A stretch of 36,468 nt of DNA, taken from positions 1 to 36,468 of the forward strand of contig JAQBPR010000151.1 in the NCBI GenBank assembly GCA_028287395.1. Reading direction: 5' to 3'. The position numbers and the translations under genes were made by a program. The stretch comes from Bacilli bacterium. Lineage in GTDB: Bacteria; Bacillota; Bacilli; Paenibacillales; NBRC-103111. Shown piece by piece: positions 7,413 through 15,033 of the stretch. Every line of letters begins with the position of its first letter. The first letter of the stretch is position 1. The notes under the pieces were generated by a model. That model ran no database searches, was not told where the DNA came from, and saw nothing but the letters and a program-made list of their open reading frames with translations.

Positions 7413-7474
7413 TTAACATTCGCTTAACTTATTCTTTATATGCGGTTGACGTAACCCTGCGATAATAATAGTAT
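7413..7474 (+). promoter_or_regulatory. PhoP-like box array and promoter of the orphan response regulator
   Basis: TTAACA (7413), TTAACT (7424), TTTATA (7435) and TTGACG (7446) start exactly 11 bases apart, the helical phasing of PhoP boxes (direct TTAACA-like repeats). The last is also a -35, with TAGTAT at 7469-7474 as the -10 after 17 bases. The first two repeats are strong and the latter two degenerate. Confidence 0.55.
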
Positions 7475-7500
7475 CCAGTCATTAAAAAAGGAGAATCGAA

Positions 7501-8217
7501 ATGATGAACAAGAAAATTTTGGTCGTTGATGACGAGCCATCCATATCCACGCTGCTCGAATTTAATTTAAAGCTAGCCGGCTTTGAGGTACAATGCGTTT
7601 ATGATGGAGAAGCCGTATTCGATGCCATTCAGTCATTTCGGCCTGATTTAATCGTTCTTGATTTGATGCTGCCGAAGATGGACGGTATTCAGGTATGCCG
7701 TAAATTACGCACCATCCGTAACTTTGTACCAATTGTTATGCTAACGGCTATGCAAGATTTAACGGATAAAATTGCCGGCTTGGATAACGGCGCGGATGAT
7801 TATATGACGAAGCCATTTAGTCCGCAAGAATTGATTTCGCGCATTCAAGCTATTTTACGCAGAAGCCAATCTTTACCCACGGATACGGAAGAACCCACTG
7901 TTGAAATCGGCAAAATTCGCGTTCATCCGACACAAAGAGAGGTTTTTATCGGTGAAACGGCGATTGAGCTTACGCCGAAGGAATTTGAACTTTTATTATT
8001 TCTTTGTAAACACCGCGGTAAAGTATTAAGCCGTCAGCAACTTTTACATGGCGTATGGGATTATCATTTCCTTGGGGATACCCGAATTGTTGATGTCCAC
8101 ATCAGTCATTTGCGCGATAAAATTGAAAGCAATGCACGCACACCTGATTATATTATGACCATCCGTAATGTCGGCTACAAGCTTACTGAACCTGCTTTAA
8201 AAGAATCCCTTGCATAA
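7501..8217 (+). CDS. OmpR/PhoP-type response regulator without an adjacent kinase
   Basis: A 238-residue response regulator. The receiver domain (1-118) has the acidic pair DDE at 10-12, the phosphoacceptor Asp54 (LIVLDLMLPKMDG), Thr82 and Lys104. The winged-helix DNA-binding domain (about 130-232) has LTPKEFELLLFL and DTRIVDVHISHLRDKIE. Sequence is closest in feel to PhoP of Bacillus, the phosphate-starvation regulator. No histidine kinase follows: a terminator at 8246-8287 and the convergent serC come next, so its kinase is elsewhere or shared. The promoter region carries four 11-base-phased TTAACA-like repeats, pointing to autoregulation. Start ATG 7501 has AAAGGAG 7 bases upstream. Confidence 0.9.
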   Translation: MMNKKILVVDDEPSISTLLEFNLKLAGFEVQCVYDGEAVFDAIQSFRPDLIVLDLMLPKMDGIQVCRKLRTIRNFVPIVMLTAMQDLTDKIAGLDNGADDYMTKPFSPQELISRIQAILRRSQSLPTDTEEPTVEIGKIRVHPTQREVFIGETAIELTPKEFELLLFLCKHRGKVLSRQQLLHGVWDYHFLGDTRIVDVHISHLRDKIESNARTPDYIMTIRNVGYKLTEPALKESLA

Positions 8218-8245
8218 ATGTCCCTTTTATTAGATATATTCCATC

Positions 8246-8287
8246 AAAAAGCACTTGCAGGCGGTAAGATCCTGACAAGTGCTTTTT
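8246..8287. terminator. Bidirectional rho-independent terminator
   Basis: AAAAAGCACTTG (8246-8257) pairs perfectly with CAAGTGCTTTTT (8276-8287) between two convergent genes, with T-runs for both directions. Confidence 0.9.
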
Positions 8288-8303
8288 GATTATTAATCGT
8301 GAA

Positions 8304-9392
8304 TTATCCGATGTTTTTTTGAAAATGGAGCATGAAGTCTGCTAATGCTTTGCAGCTTTCATAAGGTACAGCGTTGTACGTTGAGGCACGTAAATGGCCT
8401 ACACTGCGATGTCCGCCTAAACCAACAAACCCTTGTTCTACCGCTTCCTTAAGAAACTTCTTTTCTAATTCCTCGGATTGCAGCTTAAACGTAATGTTCA
8501 TCAGCGAACGATCTGCTTTCTCCGCTAATCCTTCATAAAATCCGCGGCTATCATCGATGGTATTATAGATTAAAGCCGCCTTTTCACGATTACGGACTTC
8601 CATGGCCGCTAAACCGCCATTTTTCTTGATCCATTTTAACACCAAATTAACCATATATACCGAGTAAACGGGTGGAGTGTTATAAAGTGAATTATTTTTC
8701 AAATAGGTGCTGTAGCTCAGCATGGTTGGGATCTTTTTCGGTGCATCCTTAAATAGATCCTCTCGCACGATAACAACCGTTACACCTGAAGGGCCTAGAT
8801 TTTTCTGCGCCCCCGCATAAATCATCGCAAATTTACTTGCGTCAAATTTACGCGACAAAATATCACTGGACATATCGGCGATTAGCGGCAGGCTGCCTGT
8901 ATCAGGGAAGGCAGTAAACTGTGTGCCTGCAATCGTTTCATTGGAAGTGATATGTAAATAGGCGGAATTCTCAGGCAGCTTGAGTTCGCTTATTGAAGGG
9001 AGATTTAATAATCCGCCTTCGCGCAAGCTAGCCGCAATGGCAACATCCCCAAGCAATTGAGCTTCTTGATAAGCTTTTTCAGCCCATGCTCCTGACATTA
9101 CATAGCTGCCCGTTTTACCTGCCGTTAACAAATTCATTGCTAACATTGTAAATTGGGTGCTGGCGCCGCCCTGCATGAATAACACTTTATAACCTTCCGG
9201 AAGCTCAAGCAGCTCTTTGATCAATTGCTGTGTTTCATCATTGACTTGCTCATATTCCTTGCTGCGGTGAGATATTTCCATAATGGACATACCAATACCC
9301 TTATATTCAACAAATTGTTCCTGCGCTTGTTCCAAAACCTCTAGCGGCAAAGCGGCCGGTCCTGCGTTAAAATTGTATGCTCTCTTCGTCAT
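8304..9392 (-). CDS. serC: Phosphoserine aminotransferase SerC
   Basis: A PLP-dependent class V aminotransferase that converts 3-phosphohydroxypyruvate and glutamate to O-phosphoserine in serine biosynthesis. Landmarks are YNFNAGPAALPLEVLEQAQ at the N-terminus, LFMQGGASTQF, the PLP-lysine region YAGAQKNLGPSGV, and GLGGHRSVGHLRASTYNAV near the C-terminus. The preferred start is ATG at 9392, giving 362 residues: GAGGTG sits 8 bases upstream. An in-frame GTG at 9401 lies within that ribosome site and is unlikely to be used. No serA or serB in the window. Confidence 0.95.
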   Translation of the reverse strand: MTKRAYNFNAGPAALPLEVLEQAQEQFVEYKGIGMSIMEISHRSKEYEQVNDETQQLIKELLELPEGYKVLFMQGGASTQFTMLAMNLLTAGKTGSYVMSGAWAEKAYQEAQLLGDVAIAASLREGGLLNLPSISELKLPENSAYLHITSNETIAGTQFTAFPDTGSLPLIADMSSDILSRKFDASKFAMIYAGAQKNLGPSGVTVVIVREDLFKDAPKKIPTMLSYSTYLKNNSLYNTPPVYSVYMVNLVLKWIKKNGGLAAMEVRNREKAALIYNTIDDSRGFYEGLAEKADRSLMNITFKLQSEELEKKFLKEAVEQGFVGLGGHRSVGHLRASTYNAVPYESCKALADFMLHFQKNIG

Positions 9393-9475
9393 TGCAACCA
9401 CACCTCAGTCTATTTTTATATAACGATAATGATAGCAATATTCTCCTTGGGCTTCAAGTACAAAATCGATGGAAC

Positions 9476-9504
9476 CAAATAAAACCGGCGGCATTAGCCG
9501 TCGG
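9476..9504 (-). terminator. Terminator of the DUF1800-DUF1501 unit
   Basis: Read on the minus strand, CCGACGGC, loop TAAT, GCCGCCGG, then TTTTATTT. One mismatch in the 8-base stem. It lies right after the DUF1501 stop. Confidence 0.7.
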
Positions 9505-9516
9505 AAATGTAATCTT

Positions 9517-10755
9517 TCATATAAACGTCAAATTTTCATAGGTTTTACCAAGCACCGCCTTGGCATCGCCCTTTAACCAATTGTCCATAATTGTAGAATA
9601 TACGGAGCGAAAATCAACCTGATATTTTAAATCTCCTTTATCCAAGTCGGTTAAATTCGGTGCTTCTCCATAAAGTCCGCCTTTGACCTTACCGCCTAAA
9701 ACCACAATCGGTCCAGCTGTTCCGTGATCCGTTCCACCACTGCCATTCTCCTTCACCCTGCGACCAAATTCAGAAAATGCCATCGTTACTACATTATCCT
9801 GCAGCCCTTGGGCCTCGAGATCTTCGTAAAATGTGCTTAAACCCTCATCTAGTTCCTTAAGTACTTTAGCTTGCTGTTCTTTCTCGCGCGCATGATCGTC
9901 AAAGCCGCCAATTTGTAAATAAAAAACACGTGTGTTAGATTGACCTGCCAGCATTTTCACTACCAATTGCAAGTCTTTGGCAATACCGCTTTTTGGATAA
10001 ACCACTTTATTTTGATAGCGGCTGCTTAATGTATGAACCGCCTCAACGCTATGATAAGCATCCATACCATGCTGACAAGTAACTTTGATTTGCGTGCCTT
10101 GTCCATTAGGATTGTACATGTCAATGAATGAACGAGCTAGCCGATTCTGATCTTGTACGGGTGTATGCGGATCAAAAAAATTAAAATTATCCAAGGTTTG
10201 AATCACAGGCACATTGATGGAATCAGAACTAAATGCTTTATTTGCTTCATTCCCTATTTGTATGGCTTGCAAAGGATTTTTGTTTCCTTGCAAAGAAGTT
10301 TCTACATAACGACCCAGCCAGCCGGAGTGTAAATATTTATCAGGTTCCGCAGTTTGCCATATTTCCATCGAGCGAAAGTGAGAATGATTGGGCTTTGGAT
10401 AGCCAACACCCTGGATAATGGCGACTTTGCCTCGGTTATATAATTCATTTAAGCCTGCTAAGCTCGGATGCAGACCCATCTGTTTATCGAGTGTTAGCAC
10501 TTCTTTTTGTGTAATGCTTAAGGTTGGGCGCGCATCAAAATAAGCCCCGGATCCATAAGGAATGATCGTGTTCAAGCCGTCATTTCCACCTGACATTTGA
10601 ATTACGACTAGAACGGGAGAATTTATATTTTTAGTTGGCTCAGCGCTGCCGAATACACGATTGGATGTTTGCGTTAAAAGCAGAGGGGCTCCGATCCCTA
10701 ACGTAGCCAATAAAGCCGTCCCTCTCAAGATAAAATCCCTTCTGGATAAATTCAT
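9517..10755 (-). CDS. DUF1501 family protein with Tat signal
   Basis: DUF1501 proteins belong to the alkaline-phosphatase-like fold and are predicted to be exported; biochemical role unknown. The N-terminus is a textbook twin-arginine signal, SRRDFILRGTALLATLGIG (about 4-22), followed by a cleavage-compatible region. Conserved patches are VIQMSGGNDGLNTIIPYG, GVGYPKPNHSHFRSMEIW, and FSEFGRRVKENGSGGTDHG near the C-terminus, the last carrying metal-ligand-type residues. It lies 27 bases after the DUF1800 gene in one operon with it, the usual arrangement for these two families. Ribosome site GAGGAGGTAGG precedes the ATG. Confidence 0.88.
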   Translation of the reverse strand: MNLSRRDFILRGTALLATLGIGAPLLLTQTSNRVFGSAEPTKNINSPVLVVIQMSGGNDGLNTIIPYGSGAYFDARPTLSITQKEVLTLDKQMGLHPSLAGLNELYNRGKVAIIQGVGYPKPNHSHFRSMEIWQTAEPDKYLHSGWLGRYVETSLQGNKNPLQAIQIGNEANKAFSSDSINVPVIQTLDNFNFFDPHTPVQDQNRLARSFIDMYNPNGQGTQIKVTCQHGMDAYHSVEAVHTLSSRYQNKVVYPKSGIAKDLQLVVKMLAGQSNTRVFYLQIGGFDDHAREKEQQAKVLKELDEGLSTFYEDLEAQGLQDNVVTMAFSEFGRRVKENGSGGTDHGTAGPIVVLGGKVKGGLYGEAPNLTDLDKGDLKYQVDFRSVYSTIMDNWLKGDAKAVLGKTYENLTFI

Positions 10756-10782
10756 CTTTCCCTACCTCCTCGCATAATCTGT

Positions 10783-12102
10783 TTATTTCATTTGCGCTTC
10801 AGGACTGACCATTAACAGCTGCAGTAAGCCTCGCATTCCCGTATTTTTCTGGACTGCATGCATAAAGGTGTCGTTCGCATATTGATCAAGGACGGTGGTT
10901 GTTTGCACCCCCAAGGCTCCTATATTCAAATTCCGCGCCCAAAGTGCCACCCAATCACTTGCTCCCGTCGAATTAGCAGCAGGCACATAATCTGTAGTGC
11001 TAATCACCGCTGGCTTCACTCGCTTAGCAACCGATTCCGCAAACTGATAGCGCGCCAATAAACTGCTTGTCATTAGCCAAGCATTTCCACCACGCCATCC
11101 GGCAACATCTGGTGGCAAGTAAAGCTCCTGTCCCATTTTGCGCATGGCCCCTGCGAAGCCGTTGGATAATGGCAGGTCCAAAGCTCTTATCAGCCCTACA
11201 ACATATTCCGCAGGAGATCTAACCAGTGCCATGCGATTCTCAGAGACATAGAAGCGTTCCGACAAGAATAGACGACTCAATACTTCGCCAACCGTCTTCT
11301 GGTCGTAAAAATCAGCCGCAAGCTCATTGATCCAATCCTGACTTGGATTCATAGCAGCAAAATACTGCAGCAGCTTATTTGCCATAAAGAGCGATAATGC
11401 CTTCTGTTTAAAAAGAATATCGACCATATCGCTTTCGTTGAAATTGCCTGTTTCACCTAAAACCGTTTTATTGGTTTGATCATGCTGCTTTTTATTGAAC
11501 GTAACCTCATCCGTATCTTTATTCACATTCCAGCCAGTAAACGACTTAGCAGCGCCTTTAACATCATCCTCGGTATAATTGCCTATGCCCAATGTGAAAA
11601 GCTCCATCACTTCACGAGCATAATTTTCATTAGGAGTGCCCTTACGATTACTGTTTGCATCCAAATAAACCATCATCGCCGGATCTTTCCCCACTTTTAG
11701 AACAAGCTCATGGAAGTTCCCTAATGCATTTTTTCGAAATAATTCGTTTTGCTGAACCATGAAGAGTATTTCTCTTACCTTTTGATAAGAAGTGGCGAAA
11801 TGTCCGTGCCAAAATAAGGTCATTTTTTCGATCAATGGAGCTTGCGTCTTAACCATACGATAGATCCAATACGTTTGTTGATCTGTAATTTTTTTGGCAT
11901 CCAGATTCTTCCCATCAGAGAGTATTTCACTAATCGCAGGCAGCTCCTGCTTTTGATCCGTCAGAGATTCCCCTGCAACTAGCCGCCGAACAGTTTCTCC
12001 GCTCCCTAATTTCAAGGATGCCTCGACCTCATGCTTACTCGCCGAAAAAGATGCACGGTTCAGTAAATGAACCACTTGATCTCTCGTCCATAATATTGCC
12101 AT
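10783..12102 (-). CDS. DUF1800 family protein, operon partner of DUF1501
   Basis: A DUF1800 protein of 439 residues. Typical sequences are HLLNRASFSASKHEVE at the N-terminus, MTLFWHGHFATS (about 98-109), ENYAREVMELFTLGIGNYTE and AAKSFTGW in the middle, and LYLPPDVAGWRGGNAWL towards the end. Function is unknown; the pair DUF1800-DUF1501 is found together across bacteria. This protein has no signal peptide while its partner has a Tat signal, so it either stays inside or could be carried out as a pre-folded complex with DUF1501 (inference). The gene leads the operon; AGGCGGTG precedes the ATG. Confidence 0.87.
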   Translation of the reverse strand: MAILWTRDQVVHLLNRASFSASKHEVEASLKLGSGETVRRLVAGESLTDQKQELPAISEILSDGKNLDAKKITDQQTYWIYRMVKTQAPLIEKMTLFWHGHFATSYQKVREILFMVQQNELFRKNALGNFHELVLKVGKDPAMMVYLDANSNRKGTPNENYAREVMELFTLGIGNYTEDDVKGAAKSFTGWNVNKDTDEVTFNKKQHDQTNKTVLGETGNFNESDMVDILFKQKALSLFMANKLLQYFAAMNPSQDWINELAADFYDQKTVGEVLSRLFLSERFYVSENRMALVRSPAEYVVGLIRALDLPLSNGFAGAMRKMGQELYLPPDVAGWRGGNAWLMTSSLLARYQFAESVAKRVKPAVISTTDYVPAANSTGASDWVALWARNLNIGALGVQTTTVLDQYANDTFMHAVQKNTGMRGLLQLLMVSPEAQMK

Positions 12103-12205
12103 TTCTATTCACCGCCTATTTAAGCATTAGAAAAGTCTTCAAATTTAGTTTAGATGGGAATTGTTACAAAAGAATGACTTAAATTGTTGGCATAATGGAA
12201 CACAC

Positions 12206-12379
12206 TTAATGAGTGTGTTCAAAAAGTGGCGAGGAGGAGTAATGGGTGTGCTTGTAAAGTCGAAAGTTTTGCTTTGCAAAACTGGCTTCGTAAGCATATG
12301 CTTGTGCCGACTTTGAAAATGAGGCTGGAAAGCACATTCATTACGCAACATAGCTATACTTTTTAAACACACTCATAAA
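12206..12379. repeat. MITE-like hairpin repeat, copy B, with 22-bp terminal inverted repeats
   Basis: This lies between the divergent DUF1800 and carboxypeptidase genes. The ends at 12206-12227 and 12358-12379 are inverted repeats matching at 20 of 22 positions; core GAGTGTGTTCAAAAAGT. Internal stems include AGTTTTGC/GCAAAACT and the palindrome AAGCATATGCTT. It matches copy A at 4546-4755 over its length but lacks about 41 bases found there. No transposase is encoded, so this is a non-autonomous element. Confidence 0.75.
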
Positions 12380-12440
12380 ATAGTTTGAAACTTTATCTCA
12401 TTTACTGTAGTCTATTTCATTAGAGAAGGAGGATTTACAG

Positions 12441-13280
12441 ATGAAAAAAACAGCCATTATTTCATTATCCCTTGTTTTAACCTTATCTTTACTTAGCGCA
12501 TGCGGTGTTAAGTCACCAGAACCATCGTCCAGCAGTGTTTCAGCTGCACCACAGGCCTCAGCGACTTTAACGCCTTCGCCTGCTGCTATTGCTTCACAGT
12601 CTGGCGCAATACAAAAAACTCCGAGCCCACCTGACAACTCAGGTACGAAAAGTAATACGGAACCCCCAGGGACCAAAGATTCAGTACAGGTCGTTGCCAA
12701 GCCCGAAAGCATTACTGTACTCGTTAACAAGCAGTTTGCCTTACCGCAAAATTACGAGCCAACAGATCTGGTCTATCCGGACGTGCCCTTTGTCTTTAAA
12801 GAAAAAATCGAAAAACGTAAAATGCGTAAAGAAGCAGCCAAAGCCTTGGAAGACCTTTTTGCTGCTGCTTCCAAAGCGAGCGTTCCACTTTCCGGTGTTT
12901 CCGCCTATCGCTCCTATGCTACTCAAAAAGCATTATTCGAGAGCTATGTCGCCAAAGATGGTTTAGAGAAGGCACGTACTTACAGTGCGGTTCCAGGTAC
13001 AAGCGAGCATGCGACTGGACTCGCTATCGATGTGACCGGAATCGACGGCAAATGTCCCGCAACCAATTGCTTTGCCGGAACCAAAGAAGCCGTCTGGCTT
13101 GAAAAACATGCACCTGAGTTTGGTTTCATCATTCGCTATCCCAAAGGTAAAGAAGCCACAACAGGATATCAATATGAGCCTTGGCATATTCGTTATATAG
13201 GTACGAAAATTGCCAAGGAAATCTCAGAGAGCGGCAGCACGCTAGAAAAATATTTAAACGCGATTCCTGTAAGTAAGTAG
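12441..13280 (+). CDS. D-alanyl-D-alanine carboxypeptidase (VanY/LdcB family) lipoprotein
   Basis: Peptidase M15B family, which trims the terminal D-Ala from peptidoglycan stem peptides outside the membrane. A lipoprotein signal ends in LSAC with the lipidated Cys at residue 21. Residues 24-90 are a Ser/Pro/Thr-rich low-complexity linker. The catalytic domain (about 95-275) has YRSYATQ, the zinc motif SEHATGLAIDV (His190, Asp197) and EPWHIRY (His250). An extra Cys pair (CPATNC, 206-211) may form a disulfide. GAGAAGGAGG precedes the ATG and a strong terminator follows. Confidence 0.92.
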   Translation: MKKTAIISLSLVLTLSLLSACGVKSPEPSSSSVSAAPQASATLTPSPAAIASQSGAIQKTPSPPDNSGTKSNTEPPGTKDSVQVVAKPESITVLVNKQFALPQNYEPTDLVYPDVPFVFKEKIEKRKMRKEAAKALEDLFAAASKASVPLSGVSAYRSYATQKALFESYVAKDGLEKARTYSAVPGTSEHATGLAIDVTGIDGKCPATNCFAGTKEAVWLEKHAPEFGFIIRYPKGKEATTGYQYEPWHIRYIGTKIAKEISESGSTLEKYLNAIPVSK

Positions 13281-13287
13281 TCGTATT

Positions 13288-13322
13288 AAAAAAACGACCC
13301 CGTAGCTGGGGTCGTTTTTTTC
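13288..13322. terminator. Bidirectional rho-independent terminator
   Basis: AAACGACCCC (13292-13301) and GGGGTCGTTTTTT (13308-13320) with a 6-base loop. It separates the carboxypeptidase gene from the convergent glnA. Confidence 0.92.
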
Positions 13323-13347
13323 TAATCGGATTATAATGGCAAGAATC

Positions 13348-14772
13348 TTAACAGCCGAAGTACAGCTCGTACTCGTAAGGATGAATACGAATCGCTACAG
13401 CTTTCGCTTCATCGCGTTTCATACCCACATAATTATCAATAAAGTCTTTTGTAAACACATTACCTTGAAGCAAGAATTCATAATCCGCTTCCAATGCATT
13501 CAATGCTTCATCTAAAGTTCCAGGTACACTGCGAATGCCCGCTTTTTCTTCATCGGACAATTCATAAATATTTTTATCATGAGGACCATAGCCTAATTTA
13601 CGCGGATCGATTTTGTTCTTGATTCCGTCCAAGCCAGCCATTAGCATTGCAGCAAAAGCAAGATATGGATTAGCAGTTGAATCCGGAGTACGGAATTCAA
13701 TACGGCAGCCCTTAGGCGTTACAGCAGCGATTGGAATACGAACCGCAGCGGAACGATTTCCTTTAGCGAATACAAGATTAACTGGAGCTTCATAACCTGG
13801 AACCAAACGTTTAAAGGAGTTCGTGCTTGGGTTAGTAATCGCGATCAATGCAGGAGCATGATGTAAAATACCACCAATATAATGAATAGCCATTTCACTT
13901 AAGTTAGCATAAGCACCTTTTTCGTAGAAAAGCGGTGAATCGCCATTGAAAATACTTTGGTGAACGTGCATACCGCTGCCGTTATCGCCAAATAATGGCT
14001 TCGGCATGAATGTCGCTACTTTACCATATTGTCTTGCCACGTTTTGCACAATGTATTTGTATTTCATCAAGTTATCGCCTGTTTTAGTCAACGTGTCAAA
14101 ACGGAAGTTGATTTCACCTTGACCTGCAGTTGCCACTTCGTGATGATGACGTTCGATGCGAAGACCCGCTTCCATCAACAAACGACACATTTCACTGCGG
14201 ATATCTTGTTGAGTATCTACAGGTGCTACCGGGAAGTAACCGCCTTTTACGCCAATTTTAAAACCAAGATTGCCGCCTTCTTCTTTACGCCCTGTATTCC
14301 AAGCCGCTTCTTCCGAATCCACTTCAAAATAGGATTTGTTCATGCCTGTTTCATAGCGAACATCATCAAAAATGAAAAATTCCGATTCAGGTGCGAAAAA
14401 TGCTGTAGTTCCAACGCCTGTTTTTTTCAAATATTCTTCAGCCTTTTCTGCAATTCCACGTGGATCGCGATCATAACGGTCTCCTGAAGGGGAGTAAATA
14501 TTACAATAAACAATTAATGTAGGGTGAGCTGTAAAAGCATCTTCGTATACGGATTCTGTATCAGGCATCATAACCATATCGGATTCTTCAATTCCTTTGA
14601 AGCCATGGATCGAAGATCCGTCAAAAGCAACACCATTTATAAAAGTATCTTCATCTATTTCTACTGCTGGTACTGAAATATGATGGGACACTCCCCCAAT
14701 ATCTGTAAAACGAAAATCTACCCATTCAATATTTTTTTCCTTAATTGTACTTAAAACATTCTGAACTGACAT
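13348..14772 (-). CDS. glnA: Glutamine synthetase type I (beta-like)
   Basis: Makes glutamine from glutamate, ammonia and ATP. Landmarks are FDGSSIHGF (about 50-58), the metal/glutamate-binding APESEFFIFD, KGGYFPVAPVDTQQDIRSEM, HHHEVATAGQGEINFRF, the ATP motif KPLFGDNGSGMHVHQS and NRSAAVRIP. At 474 residues it is longer than the 444-residue GSI-alpha of B. subtilis. It carries the adenylylation-site block KNIYELSDEE with Tyr403 in the position of E. coli Tyr397, features of the GSI-beta class. The start is ATG 14772, with GGAGG 8 bases upstream; an in-frame TTG at 14787 overlaps the ribosome site. It is monocistronic, with no glnR or glnE beside it. A perfect GlnR/TnrA box lies upstream. Confidence 0.95.
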   Translation of the reverse strand: MSVQNVLSTIKEKNIEWVDFRFTDIGGVSHHISVPAVEIDEDTFINGVAFDGSSIHGFKGIEESDMVMMPDTESVYEDAFTAHPTLIVYCNIYSPSGDRYDRDPRGIAEKAEEYLKKTGVGTTAFFAPESEFFIFDDVRYETGMNKSYFEVDSEEAAWNTGRKEEGGNLGFKIGVKGGYFPVAPVDTQQDIRSEMCRLLMEAGLRIERHHHEVATAGQGEINFRFDTLTKTGDNLMKYKYIVQNVARQYGKVATFMPKPLFGDNGSGMHVHQSIFNGDSPLFYEKGAYANLSEMAIHYIGGILHHAPALIAITNPSTNSFKRLVPGYEAPVNLVFAKGNRSAAVRIPIAAVTPKGCRIEFRTPDSTANPYLAFAAMLMAGLDGIKNKIDPRKLGYGPHDKNIYELSDEEKAGIRSVPGTLDEALNALEADYEFLLQGNVFTKDFIDNYVGMKRDEAKAVAIRIHPYEYELYFGC

Positions 14773-14847
14773 GAAAAAAGCCTCCAATTTCCGAACATTA
14801 ATCGTATTTCGGCGATCATTGTTCTAGTTATTATTATTCTTGGTCAT

Positions 14848-14877
14848 ATTATAAAACGAGCGTCCAGAAGGCGTCAA
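14848..14877 (-). promoter_or_regulatory. glnA promoter
   Basis: On the minus strand TTGACG (14877-14872), 18 bases, TATAAT (14853-14848). It gives a 5' leader of about 70 bases. Confidence 0.8.
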
Positions 14878-14905
14878 TACTTATGTAAGCTATTTTTTAA
14901 GACTG

Positions 14906-14922
14906 TGTAATGTATGTTGACA
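14906..14922 (-). promoter_or_regulatory. GlnR/TnrA box upstream of glnA
   Basis: TGTAATGTATGTTGACA is a perfect match to the nitrogen-regulator consensus TGTNA-N7-TNACA, centred about 73 bases before the predicted transcription start. Two weaker versions flank it: 14884-14900 (perfect left half, near -51) and 14937-14953 (TGT..ACA ends only). Confidence 0.75.
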
Positions 14923-14952
14923 CCATCATTGGGTTTTGTTCACATTTTAGAC

Positions 14953-15013
14953 AAAAAGGTCTTTCTACTAGAACGTTCAGTGGCAGCCAACTGAACCATC
15001 AAGCAGAAAGACC
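14953..15013 (-). terminator. Terminator of aroF with nested stems
   Basis: On the minus strand, the outer stem GGTCTTTCT/AGAAAGACC is followed by TTTTTG. An inner stem GTTCAGT/ACTGAAC makes a two-tier structure. Confidence 0.75.
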
Positions 15014-15033
15014 CTATTTATTAGGTAGAACAA

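Noticed and set aside
12145..12372. Minus-strand open frame of 75 codons
   Set aside because: Produced by MITE-like copy B; no ribosome site and no independent support.
14029..14487. Plus-strand open frame of 152 codons
   Set aside because: Lies wholly antisense to glnA; no ribosome site and implausible composition.
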